Positions 8,130 through 16,692 of a DNA stretch of 64,000 nucleotides are shown piece after piece (within the stretch, counting starts at the first letter, position 1; each line of letters starts with the position of its first letter). A model generated the notes under the pieces. It ran no database searches. It saw nothing but the letters and a program-made list of their open reading frames with translations, and was not told where the DNA came from. The DNA is taken from contig CAWFZA010000023.1 of NCBI GenBank assembly GCA_963820095.1, positions 1 to 64,000 on the forward strand. The letters run 5' to 3'. This DNA is from Roseiarcus sp963820095. GTDB lineage: Bacteria > Pseudomonadota > Alphaproteobacteria > Rhizobiales > Beijerinckiaceae. The position numbers and the translations under genes are program-made.

Positions 8130-8759
8130 TCAAGCCGACGGTTGTGGCAGGGCCGGAGCTTTTCTGTCTCGCCTTCCGAGCCAAATGATGGACGCCGCGA
8201 TGAGCGCGAAGACCGCCCCAAGAATCGCAAGCGTCGGAGGGTCAGAAAGCGCCATGCCCCAATGCGGCCAGATCACGTCGTTGGTGTTGAACGGCTCGTC
8301 GCTGTAGCGGCAGAGGTTCATCGAGGCCCCTTCCGCCAGCATCTCAGCCTCGATCTTGCTGGTCAGGGCGTCGATAGCTTGGTGATTGGCGCCGGGCTCT
8401 TTGGCGAGCTGTAGGAGAAGCGCCCGACCCGCGGCGAGATAGGCATGGGCGCATTCGTTGAACGGGCTTTCCTCGTGCGTGATGCTTCCGGGAATAAGAC
8501 CCCAGAGACAGGCGAAGGCCTGCAGGTTCAGATAGTCCTCGAGCCGCCAGGTCGTCAGATCGAATCCGGCCCGCGCGCTCGCCAGGTCGCGGATCGCGGA
8601 GAGATTGTCGCTGATCACCGCCATTTGCCCATGCGTGAGGCTCGGTATCGACACGCCCGCCGGAGGCGGCCCGCCGCGCATGGAGATGCGATGCGCGTGG
8701 GTCGGCGCTGCTCCGAGCGCGAACAGGGCGGCGAGGGCGACCAAAAAGCGGATCACCAC
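8130..8759 (-). CDS. exported protein with C-terminal membrane anchor, in cobalt operon
   Basis: 209 residues from a GTG at 8759, chosen because GGGAAG lies just upstream and it exposes a signal peptide (VVIRFLVALAALFALGAAPTHA). The mature domain is Cys- and His-containing (QAFACLWGLIPGS, ECAHAYLAAG, NLCRYSDEPF) and ends in a membrane helix near residue 180 (LAILGAVFALIAASIIWLG) plus a basic tail. No family recognised. Its start overlaps the phosphatase stop by 7 bases, so it is the last gene of the cbtB-cbtA operon. A periplasmic cobalt-related role is inference from context. Confidence 0.6.
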   Translation of the reverse strand: MVIRFLVALAALFALGAAPTHAHRISMRGGPPPAGVSIPSLTHGQMAVISDNLSAIRDLASARAGFDLTTWRLEDYLNLQAFACLWGLIPGSITHEESPFNECAHAYLAAGRALLLQLAKEPGANHQAIDALTSKIEAEMLAEGASMNLCRYSDEPFNTNDVIWPHWGMALSDPPTLAILGAVFALIAASIIWLGRRDRKAPALPQPSA

Positions 8760-9328
8760 AAGCTTCCCACAGGCCCGAGCGCCACGAGATTCCAACGTCC
8801 CGCGTGACCGCTCAATCGTGCAAGCGAAAGCGGCGCGACATCGATCCGAGCGAACGCCGAGGGCCCGGCGCCGAGCGCGTTCACAATCGCCGCCCGGACG
8901 ACCGTGGCGTGGGTGACGGCGAGCGTCGCGCCTTCGCGCGTTGACGATTGTGCGAGCCAGGCGCCAACTCGCTCGACCAAAGCCGCGACCGACTCGCCGC
9001 CGTGCGGCGCGGCCGCGGGATCGCTCAGCCATGCGGCGAACGCGTCCGGCTCGCGCTGCGCGACATCCTTCGCGGCGAGCCCGCGCCAGCGCCCATAGTC
9101 GCAGTCCCGGAGCGCCGGCTCGACGATGGCGTCGAGGCCCAGCGCGTGCCCCGTCTCGCGCGCCGCGCGCGCCGGGGCGGTGAGCAGCTGAGCATAGGGG
9201 CGCAATCGCCCGCGCAAGGCGTCGAGGGCGTGCGCCGCGGAGGCTTCGAGCGCCTCGTCGTCGGGAAAGCGCGCCGCGCGCGTCGCCTCTGAGGCGCCGT
9301 GCGCCATGAGGTCGAGACGCGCGGCCAT
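8753..9328 (-). CDS. histidine phosphatase superfamily protein with altered RHG motif
   Basis: 191 residues. It aligns with the phosphoglycerate-mutase-like fold: the N-terminal strand LDLMAHGASEATRAARFP, CDYGRWRGLAAKDV in the middle, PHGGESVAALVERV, and LAVTHATVVRAAIVNAL, which supplies the second catalytic His. The usual R-H-G is A-H-G here, so the nucleophile His is kept but the phosphate-binding Arg is missing. It sits between cbtA and the exported protein. Phosphatases of this family act in cobalamin synthesis (CobC), but activity here is uncertain. Confidence 0.75.
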   Translation of the reverse strand: MAARLDLMAHGASEATRAARFPDDEALEASAAHALDALRGRLRPYAQLLTAPARAARETGHALGLDAIVEPALRDCDYGRWRGLAAKDVAQREPDAFAAWLSDPAAAPHGGESVAALVERVGAWLAQSSTREGATLAVTHATVVRAAIVNALGAGPSAFARIDVAPLSLARLSGHAGRWNLVALGPVGSLW

Positions 9329-9347
9329 GCGCGCGCCGACCCGCGCG

Positions 9348-10136
9348 TCAATACGCCGTTTGCACCCGGCCCACCTTTGCCTGCGCGAAATCGCGTTGGA
9401 TCCAGGCGCCGAAGCCGAGCCCAAGCACCGTCCACATGATCACCTGCGCGCCCAGCGAAGCCATGCGGAACTGCCACAGCACCACGGCCGGGAAGCCTGC
9501 GGGAACTTCGTCGAGCGGAGGCATCACAAGGGCGAAGATGACCACGGCGACAAGATAGACGGCGGCGCCGATCAGCGTCGCGTTCCACGCGCCGAGCTGA
9601 TCGAGGAGGCGATTGCGGACGCTCCAGGCGACAATCATCGAGCCGAGCGACAGCAGGATCATGCCAAAGTAGATCGCCGTGCGCAGTCCGATCGTGTCGG
9701 GATTGCCGATCGACGGCGGATTCGGCGGGTATTTGAGGATCGGCGCCGCGCAAATGGCGAGGAAACCACTCAGCGCGACGACGGCCGAAGTTACGCGAGG
9801 GCTCCAATCGCCAATCCGGCCGTAGCAAATAGCGAAAGCGAGGGCGAACAGGCCGCCGAAGGCGATGTTGTATGTGGTGACGCCGGTGAAGAGGCCAATT
9901 CCAGCTTGAACGGGTCGGCTGACGAGTTCCGGCTCCTCTTCGTACGGAGGCGGGTTTTCCCCTTTCGCGACCGCCGCGTCATGCTCGGCCTTGGCCTTCG
10001 CCTCATCCATAGCCGACTCAAAGGCGATGGCTCGGTCGACGGCAGGTTCGCCCACCACCTTCAACAAACCGAACGAGAGCAGGGCGGCGACAAAGCCGAC
10101 GATCATTCCCCGCCAGAGCAAAGATCCCGTGGTCAT
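9348..10136 (-). CDS. cbtA: CbtA family protein, predicted cobalt transporter subunit
   Basis: 262 residues with about six predicted membrane helices: GMIVGFVAALLSFGLL near the N-terminus, GLFTGVTTYNIAFGGLFAL, TSAVVALSGFLAICAAPIL, TAIYFGMILLSLGSMIVAW, LIGAAVYLVAVVIFALV and MWTVLGLGFGAWI. The PPNPPSIGNPDTI loop after helix 3 is a CbtA hallmark. CbtA pairs with the small CbtB in predicted B12-regulated cobalt uptake. It lies downstream of cbtB under the same riboswitch. ATG at 10136 is used; a TTG precedes it directly. Confidence 0.85.
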   Translation of the reverse strand: MTTGSLLWRGMIVGFVAALLSFGLLKVVGEPAVDRAIAFESAMDEAKAKAEHDAAVAKGENPPPYEEEPELVSRPVQAGIGLFTGVTTYNIAFGGLFALAFAICYGRIGDWSPRVTSAVVALSGFLAICAAPILKYPPNPPSIGNPDTIGLRTAIYFGMILLSLGSMIVAWSVRNRLLDQLGAWNATLIGAAVYLVAVVIFALVMPPLDEVPAGFPAVVLWQFRMASLGAQVIMWTVLGLGFGAWIQRDFAQAKVGRVQTAY

Positions 10137-10254
10137 CAAGATTGTCCTGAAAGCAAGCCTCGGCGGTCGCCGTCATGGGACTGTCGGCGCGGCCCGCCGG
10201 GCCAATGAAATGCCTCGGGCCGATCGCGCCGCAGCCGGCGCGCGCCCGCTCAAG

Positions 10255-10464
10255 TCAGTGGCAGGGGAAGCCGAGCAAATGACGGCTGTCGTGCACGAAC
10301 TCATGCACGTACATGCCCTTGATGATCGAGGTTGCGCCCTCTTCCGCCCCAACGAAATAAACGCCGAGCAAGCAGATGAGGCCGCCGAAAATCACCCAGG
10401 GCAGCAACTCGCGGATAGGAATTGCAGCGGGCCGCGCGGCGGTGGGAGCAAATGTTGAGGCCAT
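10255..10464 (-). CDS. cbtB: CbtB family protein, predicted cobalt transporter subunit
   Basis: 69 residues: one membrane helix (LPWVIFGGLICLLGVYFVG) and a C-terminal histidine cluster (YVHEFVHDSRHLLGFPCH) thought to bind cobalt, which is the CbtB signature. It is the first gene after the cobalamin riboswitch, with AAGGAG before its ATG. Small and complete. Confidence 0.88.
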   Translation of the reverse strand: MASTFAPTAARPAAIPIRELLPWVIFGGLICLLGVYFVGAEEGATSIIKGMYVHEFVHDSRHLLGFPCH

Positions 10465-10499
10465 GTCGAACTCCTTGGGGATATCGCGTCCCCGTTTGA

Positions 10500-10625
10500 G
10501 ACGTGCTTCGCCGCGGAAAGGGTCTGACTCTCGGTCAATGGCGACCGATCACAGTGGCGCGACCGTGCCGGACTTCCACCGGCTTCCACCCGCGACGCGC
10601 CTTTGCACATTACGGGGCCTGTCGG
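10500..10625 (-). promoter_or_regulatory. cobalamin riboswitch upstream of cbtB
   Basis: Read on the minus strand, the leader contains GGTGGAAGTCCGGCACGGTC followed directly by the B12-box-like CGCCACTGTGATC and, after a short arm, GAGAGTCAGACC. This order and spacing is the conserved core of the cobalamin aptamer. The leader ends about 35 bases before the cbtB start. Binding of adenosylcobalamin would lower expression of the whole cobalt operon. Boundaries are approximate. Confidence 0.9.
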
Positions 10626-10779
10626 CCGTGTCAATCGAGGCCGCCGAGACGAGACTATTGGAGGGGATGGAGCGCCGACGGCGCGCGTACGGACGGCCTA
10701 GATGGGGACCGTCTTACCGGCGTCCGGCGATGTGCGCCGAGACTCACCCCCCGCGGGCTCCTCACGACAAAGGAGGACG

Positions 10780-11547
10780 TTACTGCGCCGTGAGACCGCC
10801 GTCGACCATCAATTCCGCGCCGGTGGTGAACGACAATTCGTCGCTGGCGAGAAAGAGGATGGTGTTTGCGACTTCCTCCGCCTTGCCCATCCGGCCCATC
10901 GGCGCGGCGCGCTCGAGGCCGGCGCGAATTCGCTCCGGGTCCCTGGCCCGCGCGATCCCCTCCAGCACCATCGGCGTCTCGGCGAATGAGGGATGCACCG
11001 AGTTCACGCGAATCTTGTAGCCGGCGCGGGCGCAATGAAGCGCCGCCGATTTGGTGAGAAGCCTGACCGCGCCTTTGCTCGCGCAATAGGCCAGCGACGA
11101 ACCGTCGCCGATGATCCCGGCGACCGAGGAGAGATTGACGATCGAGCCGCCGCCCGTTTCCTTCATCGCTCGGACGGCTTCGCGGCAGCCGAGAAATGTC
11201 CCCTCGACATTGATCGCATTGACCTTGCGCCAGTTCTCGAGCGTCGTCGTCTCGATATTGCCGAGGACAGCGACGCCCGCGCTGTTGACGAGAATGTCGA
11301 GGCGGCCGAACGCCGCGACGACCGCATCGACGACAGCGCGCCAGCGCGCTTCGTCGGCCACGTCCTGCGGGAGTATGAGATCGGCGTCGGTCCCCAGGGT
11401 CTTGAGCCCGGCTTCGTTACGATCCGTCGCGGCGACCTTGGCGCCTTCGCCGTGGAAAAGAGCTGCTGTCGCCCGGCCGATGCCGGAGGCGGCGCCGGTG
11501 ATCAGCGCGACCTTGCCCGCGAGACGCCCCGCCGCTGCTCCCCCCAT
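10780..11547 (-). CDS. SDR family NAD(P)-dependent oxidoreductase
   Basis: 255 residues of the classical short-chain dehydrogenase type: cofactor motif TGAASGIG (residues ~17-24), NSAGV (the NNAG equivalent, with N-S), catalytic Ser in NLSSVAG, Y-x-x-x-K in YCASKGA and N in the VNSVHPSF loop. GLERAAPMGRMGKAEEVA and ELMVDGG complete the family C-terminus. The substrate is unknown. It ends near the riboswitch region, on the same strand, but is probably transcribed alone. Confidence 0.85.
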   Translation of the reverse strand: MGGAAAGRLAGKVALITGAASGIGRATAALFHGEGAKVAATDRNEAGLKTLGTDADLILPQDVADEARWRAVVDAVVAAFGRLDILVNSAGVAVLGNIETTTLENWRKVNAINVEGTFLGCREAVRAMKETGGGSIVNLSSVAGIIGDGSSLAYCASKGAVRLLTKSAALHCARAGYKIRVNSVHPSFAETPMVLEGIARARDPERIRAGLERAAPMGRMGKAEEVANTILFLASDELSFTTGAELMVDGGLTAQ

Positions 11548-11810
11548 CGTCTCCTCCCCTATTTCAAATTCAGGCGAACTTATAGGCCTGAAGGGCTGGC
11601 TTCACGAAATGGGTCACGAGCGCGAAGCGAACCCGAGACGCCCGTTCATGGAACAAGCGCCCGCTTTTTCGGTCTTTAACTCAGCGAGCGGGTTTGCTCC
11701 GAAGTTTTTTGATCTTCGGGAACACTTTTTGGCCGCGACGACTTTAGCTCGAGGAACGCCAGACCGCGGCCAACGCCACGGCGCCGTCGATCAATGGAGG
11801 CAGAGCCCCG

Positions 11811-13085
11811 ATGTATCATCACATCAAAAAACTTATGTATACCGTTCGTGTGGACGAGCCGGATCCAAGGTTCGGAAACATGTTGCTTGAGCAGTTCGGC
11901 GGAGCCAACGGCGAGCTTGCTGCTGCAATGCAATATTCCGTTCAAGGGCTCAACTGTGAGGATCCGGCGCGAAAGGACCTATTGATGGACATCGGCACAG
12001 AGGAGCTGAGCCATCTGGAGATTGTTGGCACACTCGCGCGCATGCACTTGAAGCCTATGAAGTTCGGGCGCAGTGACGCCGAAGCTGATCCACTGATCGC
12101 CATTGCCGGCGGCGGCGGCGTCAATCTCTACAATTCGATGGGGTCTGCTTGGACTGCTGACTATCTTAAGATCACCGGTGAGCTCGACGTTGATCTTCGC
12201 AGCAACATCGCCGCCGAGGCGCGCGCGAAAATTGTTTATGAGCGCCTGATCAATTTTTGCGATGACGCAGGCAGCAAGGACGCGTTGCAGTTCCTCATGA
12301 CACGTGAGATCACCCACATGCGAGCGTTCACTTTGGCGCTCGACAGTATGGAGAAGCCGGCTTTCTCCATCGGCCGCATTGCTCCCACCGCAGGTCTGGT
12401 GGACCAGTACGTGAACGCCTCGACCGGCTCCGGCGACCATGGCGATATCGATGCTCGGGGACCGTGGAACGAGGAGGGAGGCTTGCAGTTGGTCGAATCC
12501 GCGGCGCTCGAGGAAATGAGTGGCGCTGCGGGAAAAGACGCGGCGCCGCCGATGCATGCGGAAAGCTCCGATCTCGGCAACCCGGAGGGCTTGGAGACGT
12601 TGCTGCAGGACCAGCTGCGGGAGCTGCTGCAGGCCGAAAAGCAACTGATACGCGCCTTGCCAAAAATGGCGAAGGCGGCGCGCTCAAATCAACTCTCGCG
12701 CCTCTTGTCCACTCACCTTGACGAGACCGAGGCGCAAGCGGAACGACTTACGCAATGCCTTGAGGCGCTTGGAGCTTCCACGCGGAGCAAGCCCTGTAAA
12801 GGCATGGCGGGCCTGATCGATGAGGGTCAGGACATGATCAACGAAAGCGCCCGAAAAGACGATGTGTCGGCCGATCTGGCGCTCATCGGCGCGGCTCAGC
12901 GAGTCGAGCATTACGAGATCGCCGCTTACACCACAGCGAAAAATCTTGCCCTGCAGATCCATAACCCGGCGATCGCCCAGCTCTTGACCAAGACGCTCGG
13001 CGAGGAGGAAAACGCAGATCAGCTGTTGGACCAGCTTGCGCGGTCCCTGATGTCGGTCAGCAGAATGCCCGCCAGCGTTGAGTAG
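11811..13085 (+). CDS. manganese catalase fused to a YciE/DUF892 ferritin-like domain
   Basis: 424 residues in two domains. Residues 1-~190 are a Mn catalase (KatN-like) four-helix bundle; the five metal ligands expected from the Lactobacillus enzyme are present at compatible spacing: E35, E65, H68, E136 and H169. A 70-residue acidic linker follows. Residues ~265-420 are a DUF892 domain (YciE/YciF type): LETLLQDQLRELLQAEKQL, HLDETEAQAERL, AQRVEHYEIAAYTTA and LGEEENADQLLDQLA. Catalase disproportionates H2O2 in the cytosol; the second domain is a diiron ferritin-like bundle of stress proteins. The frame is intact and the start has no close ribosome site but matches family length. Confidence 0.88.
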   Translation: MYHHIKKLMYTVRVDEPDPRFGNMLLEQFGGANGELAAAMQYSVQGLNCEDPARKDLLMDIGTEELSHLEIVGTLARMHLKPMKFGRSDAEADPLIAIAGGGGVNLYNSMGSAWTADYLKITGELDVDLRSNIAAEARAKIVYERLINFCDDAGSKDALQFLMTREITHMRAFTLALDSMEKPAFSIGRIAPTAGLVDQYVNASTGSGDHGDIDARGPWNEEGGLQLVESAALEEMSGAAGKDAAPPMHAESSDLGNPEGLETLLQDQLRELLQAEKQLIRALPKMAKAARSNQLSRLLSTHLDETEAQAERLTQCLEALGASTRSKPCKGMAGLIDEGQDMINESARKDDVSADLALIGAAQRVEHYEIAAYTTAKNLALQIHNPAIAQLLTKTLGEEENADQLLDQLARSLMSVSRMPASVE

Positions 13086-13130
13086 ATAAAAACGCGCGCC
13101 GCGGGCGCTGCAGGCGCAGACTAGCAGTTA

Positions 13131-13158
13131 GCGACGGCGCGCATGAATGCGCCGTCGC
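13131..13158. terminator. hairpin after the catalase fusion gene
   Basis: A perfect 10-bp inverted repeat (GCGACGGCGC and complement) with an 8-base loop, 45 bases after the stop codon. No T-run follows, so it could be a factor-dependent or mRNA-stabilising hairpin. Confidence 0.5.
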
Positions 13159-13564
13159 TGATGCAGAGCCCGACTTCGACGCGGTATTCGTTCAAGCTCC
13201 AGCTGAGATTGCAGGACGTTACCCTACGACCCGAAACGTTGGGGGCGAGCTAGGTTCTTCGCCGCCCCCCAGCGACCCCGCGGGCGACCGTGCGGTTCCT
13301 GGAGAATCGGGCCGGCCCCACACTTGTACGAGGTGCTAGTCGTGCAGCCGCAAGAGCTTCCGAAGCCTCCAGCCACGGCGTGAACGCGGCGGGGCGTCGG
13401 GACCCGGCTGCCGAACACGGCCCCACGACGGCGAGGACCGAAACAGGCGTCGGCCATCGCGCGGCGGAGCCCTGGGGGGCCCCCCGCTCCACGTCGGTGA
13501 ACAATTCTTTGGCGCCGCCGCTCAATTCCGTGGCGCCTACCTCCACAAATCCTCGGAGAATAGT

Positions 13565-13580
13565 TGGCACGCTCGTTGCA
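13565..13580 (+). promoter_or_regulatory. sigma-54-type promoter upstream of urtA
   Basis: TGGCAC, five bases, then TTGCA: an exact match to the -24/-12 consensus (TGGCAC-N5-TTGCW), 75 bases before the urtA start. It fits nitrogen control (NtrC-activated RpoN) of the urea uptake and urease genes. NtrC sites upstream were not clearly recognisable. Confidence 0.8.
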
Positions 13581-13654
13581 AAGTCGACTCTGACCCTGAG
13601 GGAGGGTCGAGCTTCAGCCGCCCTGCTTCATGGGCGCAAGCGAGGAGGGCAAAC

Positions 13655-14953
13655 ATGTCTTTGACGAGACGGTTATTTCTATCCGCGGCCGGCGCGGCCC
13701 TGGGAGGGGCGCTTGCGCTTGGCGCGACCCCAGCCTTCGCGGCCGACGACACAATCAAGATCGGCATTCTGCATTCGCTCTCCGGCACGATGGCAATCAG
13801 CGAGACCACGCTCAAAGACGTGATGCTGATGCTGATCGACGAGCAAAACAAGAAAGGCGGCGTGCTCGGCAAGAAGCTCGAGGCGGTCGTGGTCGACCCC
13901 GCTTCGAACTGGCCGCTGTTTGCAGAAAAGGCCAAGGAGCTCATCGAAAAAGACAAGGTCTCGGTCGTGTTCGGCTGCTGGACGTCGGTGTCGCGCAAAT
14001 CGGTGTTGCCGGTGTTCAAGGAACTCAATTCGATCCTATTCTATCCCGTGCAATACGAGGGCGAGGAATCCGAGCGTAACGTTTTTTACACTGGCGCAGC
14101 GCCCAACCAGCAGGCGATTCCGGCCGTCGACTATCTGATGAGCGAGGATGGCGGCTCGGTGAAACGCTGGGTGCTTGAGGGCACCGACTACGTCTACCCG
14201 CGCACGACCAACAAGATCCTCGCCGCCTATCTGAAACTGAAGGGCGTGCCCGACGAGGACGTCATGATCAACTACACGCCCTTCGGCTTCTCCGATTGGC
14301 AGACCGAAGTGTCGAAGATCAAGGCGTTCGGCTCGGCCGGCAAGAAGACGGCGGTCGTGTCGACGATCAATGGCGACGCCAACGTGCCCTTCTATAAGGA
14401 GCTCGGCAACCAGGGCGTCAAGGCGACGGATATTCCCGTCGTCGCCTTCTCGGTCGGCGAAGAGGAGCTCGCAGGCCTCGACACGAAGCCGCTCGTCGGC
14501 CACCTCGCGGCGTGGAACTATTTTAAATCGATCGACACGCCTGCCAACAAGGACTTCATCGCCAAGTGGCATGAATTCACGAAAAAGCCGAAACGCACCA
14601 CCAACGATCCGATGGAGGCCCACTACATCGGCTTCAACATGTGGGTGAAAGGGGTCGAGAAAGCGCAAAGCTTCGAGCCGGACAAGGTGATCCCCGCGAT
14701 GATCGGCGTCGCGGTGCCGAATCTGACGGGCGGCCTATCGACGATGATGCCGAACCATCACATCACCAAGCCCGTCTATATCGGCGAGATCCAGGCGGAT
14801 GGCCAATTCAACACCGTCTGGCAGACGCCGGGAACCGTGGTGGCGCAGGAATGGTCGCCCTATCTCGAGGGTTCTAAAGACCTGATCGCCGATTGGCGCC
14901 CGCCAATGTCGTGCGGCAACTTCAACGTCAAAACCGGCAAGTGCGGCGGCTGA
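13655..14953 (+). CDS. urtA: urea ABC transporter substrate-binding protein UrtA
   Basis: 432 residues. A Tat-like leader (MSLTRRLFLSAAGAALGG) with cleavage after the AFA site precedes a branched-chain-amino-acid-type binding fold: DTIKIGILHSLSGTMAISE, PLFAEKAKELIEKDKVSV, FGCWTSVSRKSVLPVFKE, LFYPVQYEGEE. These are specific to UrtA, the periplasmic urea receptor. A ribosome site (GCGAGGAGGG) precedes the ATG. First gene of the urt-ure cluster, under the sigma-54 promoter. Confidence 0.95.
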   Translation: MSLTRRLFLSAAGAALGGALALGATPAFAADDTIKIGILHSLSGTMAISETTLKDVMLMLIDEQNKKGGVLGKKLEAVVVDPASNWPLFAEKAKELIEKDKVSVVFGCWTSVSRKSVLPVFKELNSILFYPVQYEGEESERNVFYTGAAPNQQAIPAVDYLMSEDGGSVKRWVLEGTDYVYPRTTNKILAAYLKLKGVPDEDVMINYTPFGFSDWQTEVSKIKAFGSAGKKTAVVSTINGDANVPFYKELGNQGVKATDIPVVAFSVGEEELAGLDTKPLVGHLAAWNYFKSIDTPANKDFIAKWHEFTKKPKRTTNDPMEAHYIGFNMWVKGVEKAQSFEPDKVIPAMIGVAVPNLTGGLSTMMPNHHITKPVYIGEIQADGQFNTVWQTPGTVVAQEWSPYLEGSKDLIADWRPPMSCGNFNVKTGKCGG

Positions 14954-14965
14954 CGTTGGCGCCCG

Positions 14966-15000
14966 GGCCCCTCCCCTCCTCCTCCCGAGGGCGAGGGGCC
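14966..15000. other. intercistronic hairpin between urtA and urtB
   Basis: GGCCCCTC at 14966-14973 pairs with GAGGGGCC at 14993-15000, with further G-C pairs inside. Such hairpins after a binding-protein gene often protect its mRNA or reduce read-through, giving more receptor than permease. Confidence 0.5.
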
Positions 15001-15061
15001 TTCCTTTGAAAAGCCGGGCGATGTCGAAGCGATGACGCCGGATTTGGGCCGGCGAACCGAA

Positions 15062-16692
15062 ATGGTTTTCATGCCGTTTTCAAGCGCCTTTCGGAACGCA
15101 ACTCGCACTTTCCGCGCGCTTGGTCTTGCCGTGGCGCTGATGTCGCCGGGCGCCGCCAGCGCCGACGCCGTCGACGACACGCTGGCGAAGTTCCTCGCCA
15201 ACAAGTTCCCCCAGACCGCGGCCGCGATCGTCGAGTTGTCCGCCGAGGCGCCGCCGCAGGCCGCGGCCATTCTGGACGCGCTCGGCGACAACCGCCTGCT
15301 CATTGATCCCGCCGATCACATCGTCGCCTACAAGACTGCCGCAGGCGCGCTCATCAACGCCAAGACTGGCGAAGCCATTCCCAATTCGAACGCCGCCGCC
15401 TTCAAGCAGGTGCGAGTCAACAACGCGCTTCGAAGCGCCATCCAGGGCGCAATGGGCTCGCTCACCCTGGCGAGCCCCGATCCCGAGAAGCGCCTCAAGG
15501 CGGCCGGGGACGTGTTCACGACCCACGACGAAAAGGCGTTGCCGGCGCTCCAGGCCCAGCTCGCCAAGGAAAGCGACCCGCGCGTCGTCGCGGCTCTGAA
15601 ACTCGCCGAGGCTTCGATCTTCGCCACCAGCGAAAACGCTTCGCCGCAAGACCGTCTCTCGGCCATCGCGACGCTGAAAGCGCGAGGGGACCAGGACGCG
15701 CAAGGCCTCATCGACGCGCTCGCCCAGAAGGCCACCGATCCGGCGGTGAAAACCGCGGCTGCATCCGCCCTGAGCGCGATCCATGCCCGGCTCGCCCTCT
15801 GGAGCGTGGCGCAAAACCTCTGGTACGGCATTTCGGCTTCGTCCGTCCTGCTGCTTGCGCGCGATCGGACTTGCGATCACCTTCGGCGTGATGGGCGTCA
15901 TCAACATGGCGCATGGCGAGATGGTGATGCTCGGCGCCTATTCGACCTATGTCGTTCAGACGCTTCTGCCGCCTTCGCTGCAAAACTGGTCGCTCGCTTT
16001 CGCCATTCCCCTCGCCTTCGTCGTCGCTGGCCTCGTCGGCATCGCGATCGAGCGGCTGGTGATCCGCTTTCTCTACACCCGCCCGCTCGAGACGCTGCTC
16101 GCGACTTGGGGCGTGTCGCTCATTTTGCAGCAGCTGGTTCGCAGCCTGTTCGGCGCCGCCAACCGCCAGGTCAGCAACCCGCCGTTCATGTCAGGCGCGT
16201 TCGAGCTCGGCGGATTGTCGATCACCACCAATCGGCTTTGGATCATCGTGCTCTCGGCGCTCGTCTTCATCGGCCTGCAGCTCGTTCTGCGCGCGACGCC
16301 CTTCGGCCTGCAGATGCGCGCGGTGACGCAGAACCGCCGCATGGCGGCGTCGATGGGCATCTCGACGGCGCGTGTCGACATGCTCGCTTTCGGGCTTGGA
16401 TCAGGAGTGGCGGGGATCGCGGGCGTGGCGTTGTCGCAGATCGACAACGTCTCGCCGAACTTCGGCCAGGGCTACATCATCGACAGCTTCATGGTCGTCG
16501 TGTTCGGCGGCGTCGGAAACCTGTGGGGCACCGCGTTCGGCGCTCTGCTGATCGGACTCGCCAACAAGCTGCTCGAGCCCTTGATCGGCGCCGTTCAGGG
16601 CCAGATCGTGCTCCTGGTCTTCATCATTCTGTTCATTCAGAGACGGCCGAGAGGAACTCTTCGCCCTGCGCGGGCGGGCGGTGGAGGCATGA
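15062..16692 (+). CDS. urtB: urea ABC transporter permease UrtB (two frameshifts)
   Basis: After correction ~542 residues. Residues 1-~265 form a signal peptide plus a helical repeat domain found in UrtB (DDTLAKFLANKFPQTAAAI, then KAAGDVFTTHDEKALPAL). The LivH-like permease follows (AITFGVMGVINMAHGEMVMLG, RAVTQNRRMAASMGI, VVVFGGVGNLWGT). One extra C in GCGCGCGATC near 15855 and one extra A in GAGGAACTC near 16655 break the frame; without the second the gene would run on into urtC. The true end (AVEA, stop 16690-16692) overlaps the urtC start as ATGA. The start at 15062 is uncertain; 15032 and 15071 are alternatives. Confidence 0.88.

Larger units (their letters stand above)
13086..13654. other. 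569-base intergenic region before urtA
   Basis: It holds an inverted repeat after the catalase gene and a sigma-54-type promoter near urtA. On the minus strand, 13104-13207 reads a short open tail (SWSLNEYRVEVGLCISDG) that stops at about 13122 and could be the end of a decayed gene; I cannot assign it. Two GGCGCC sites about 22 bases apart precede the promoter. No credible complete gene is seen. Confidence 0.5.
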
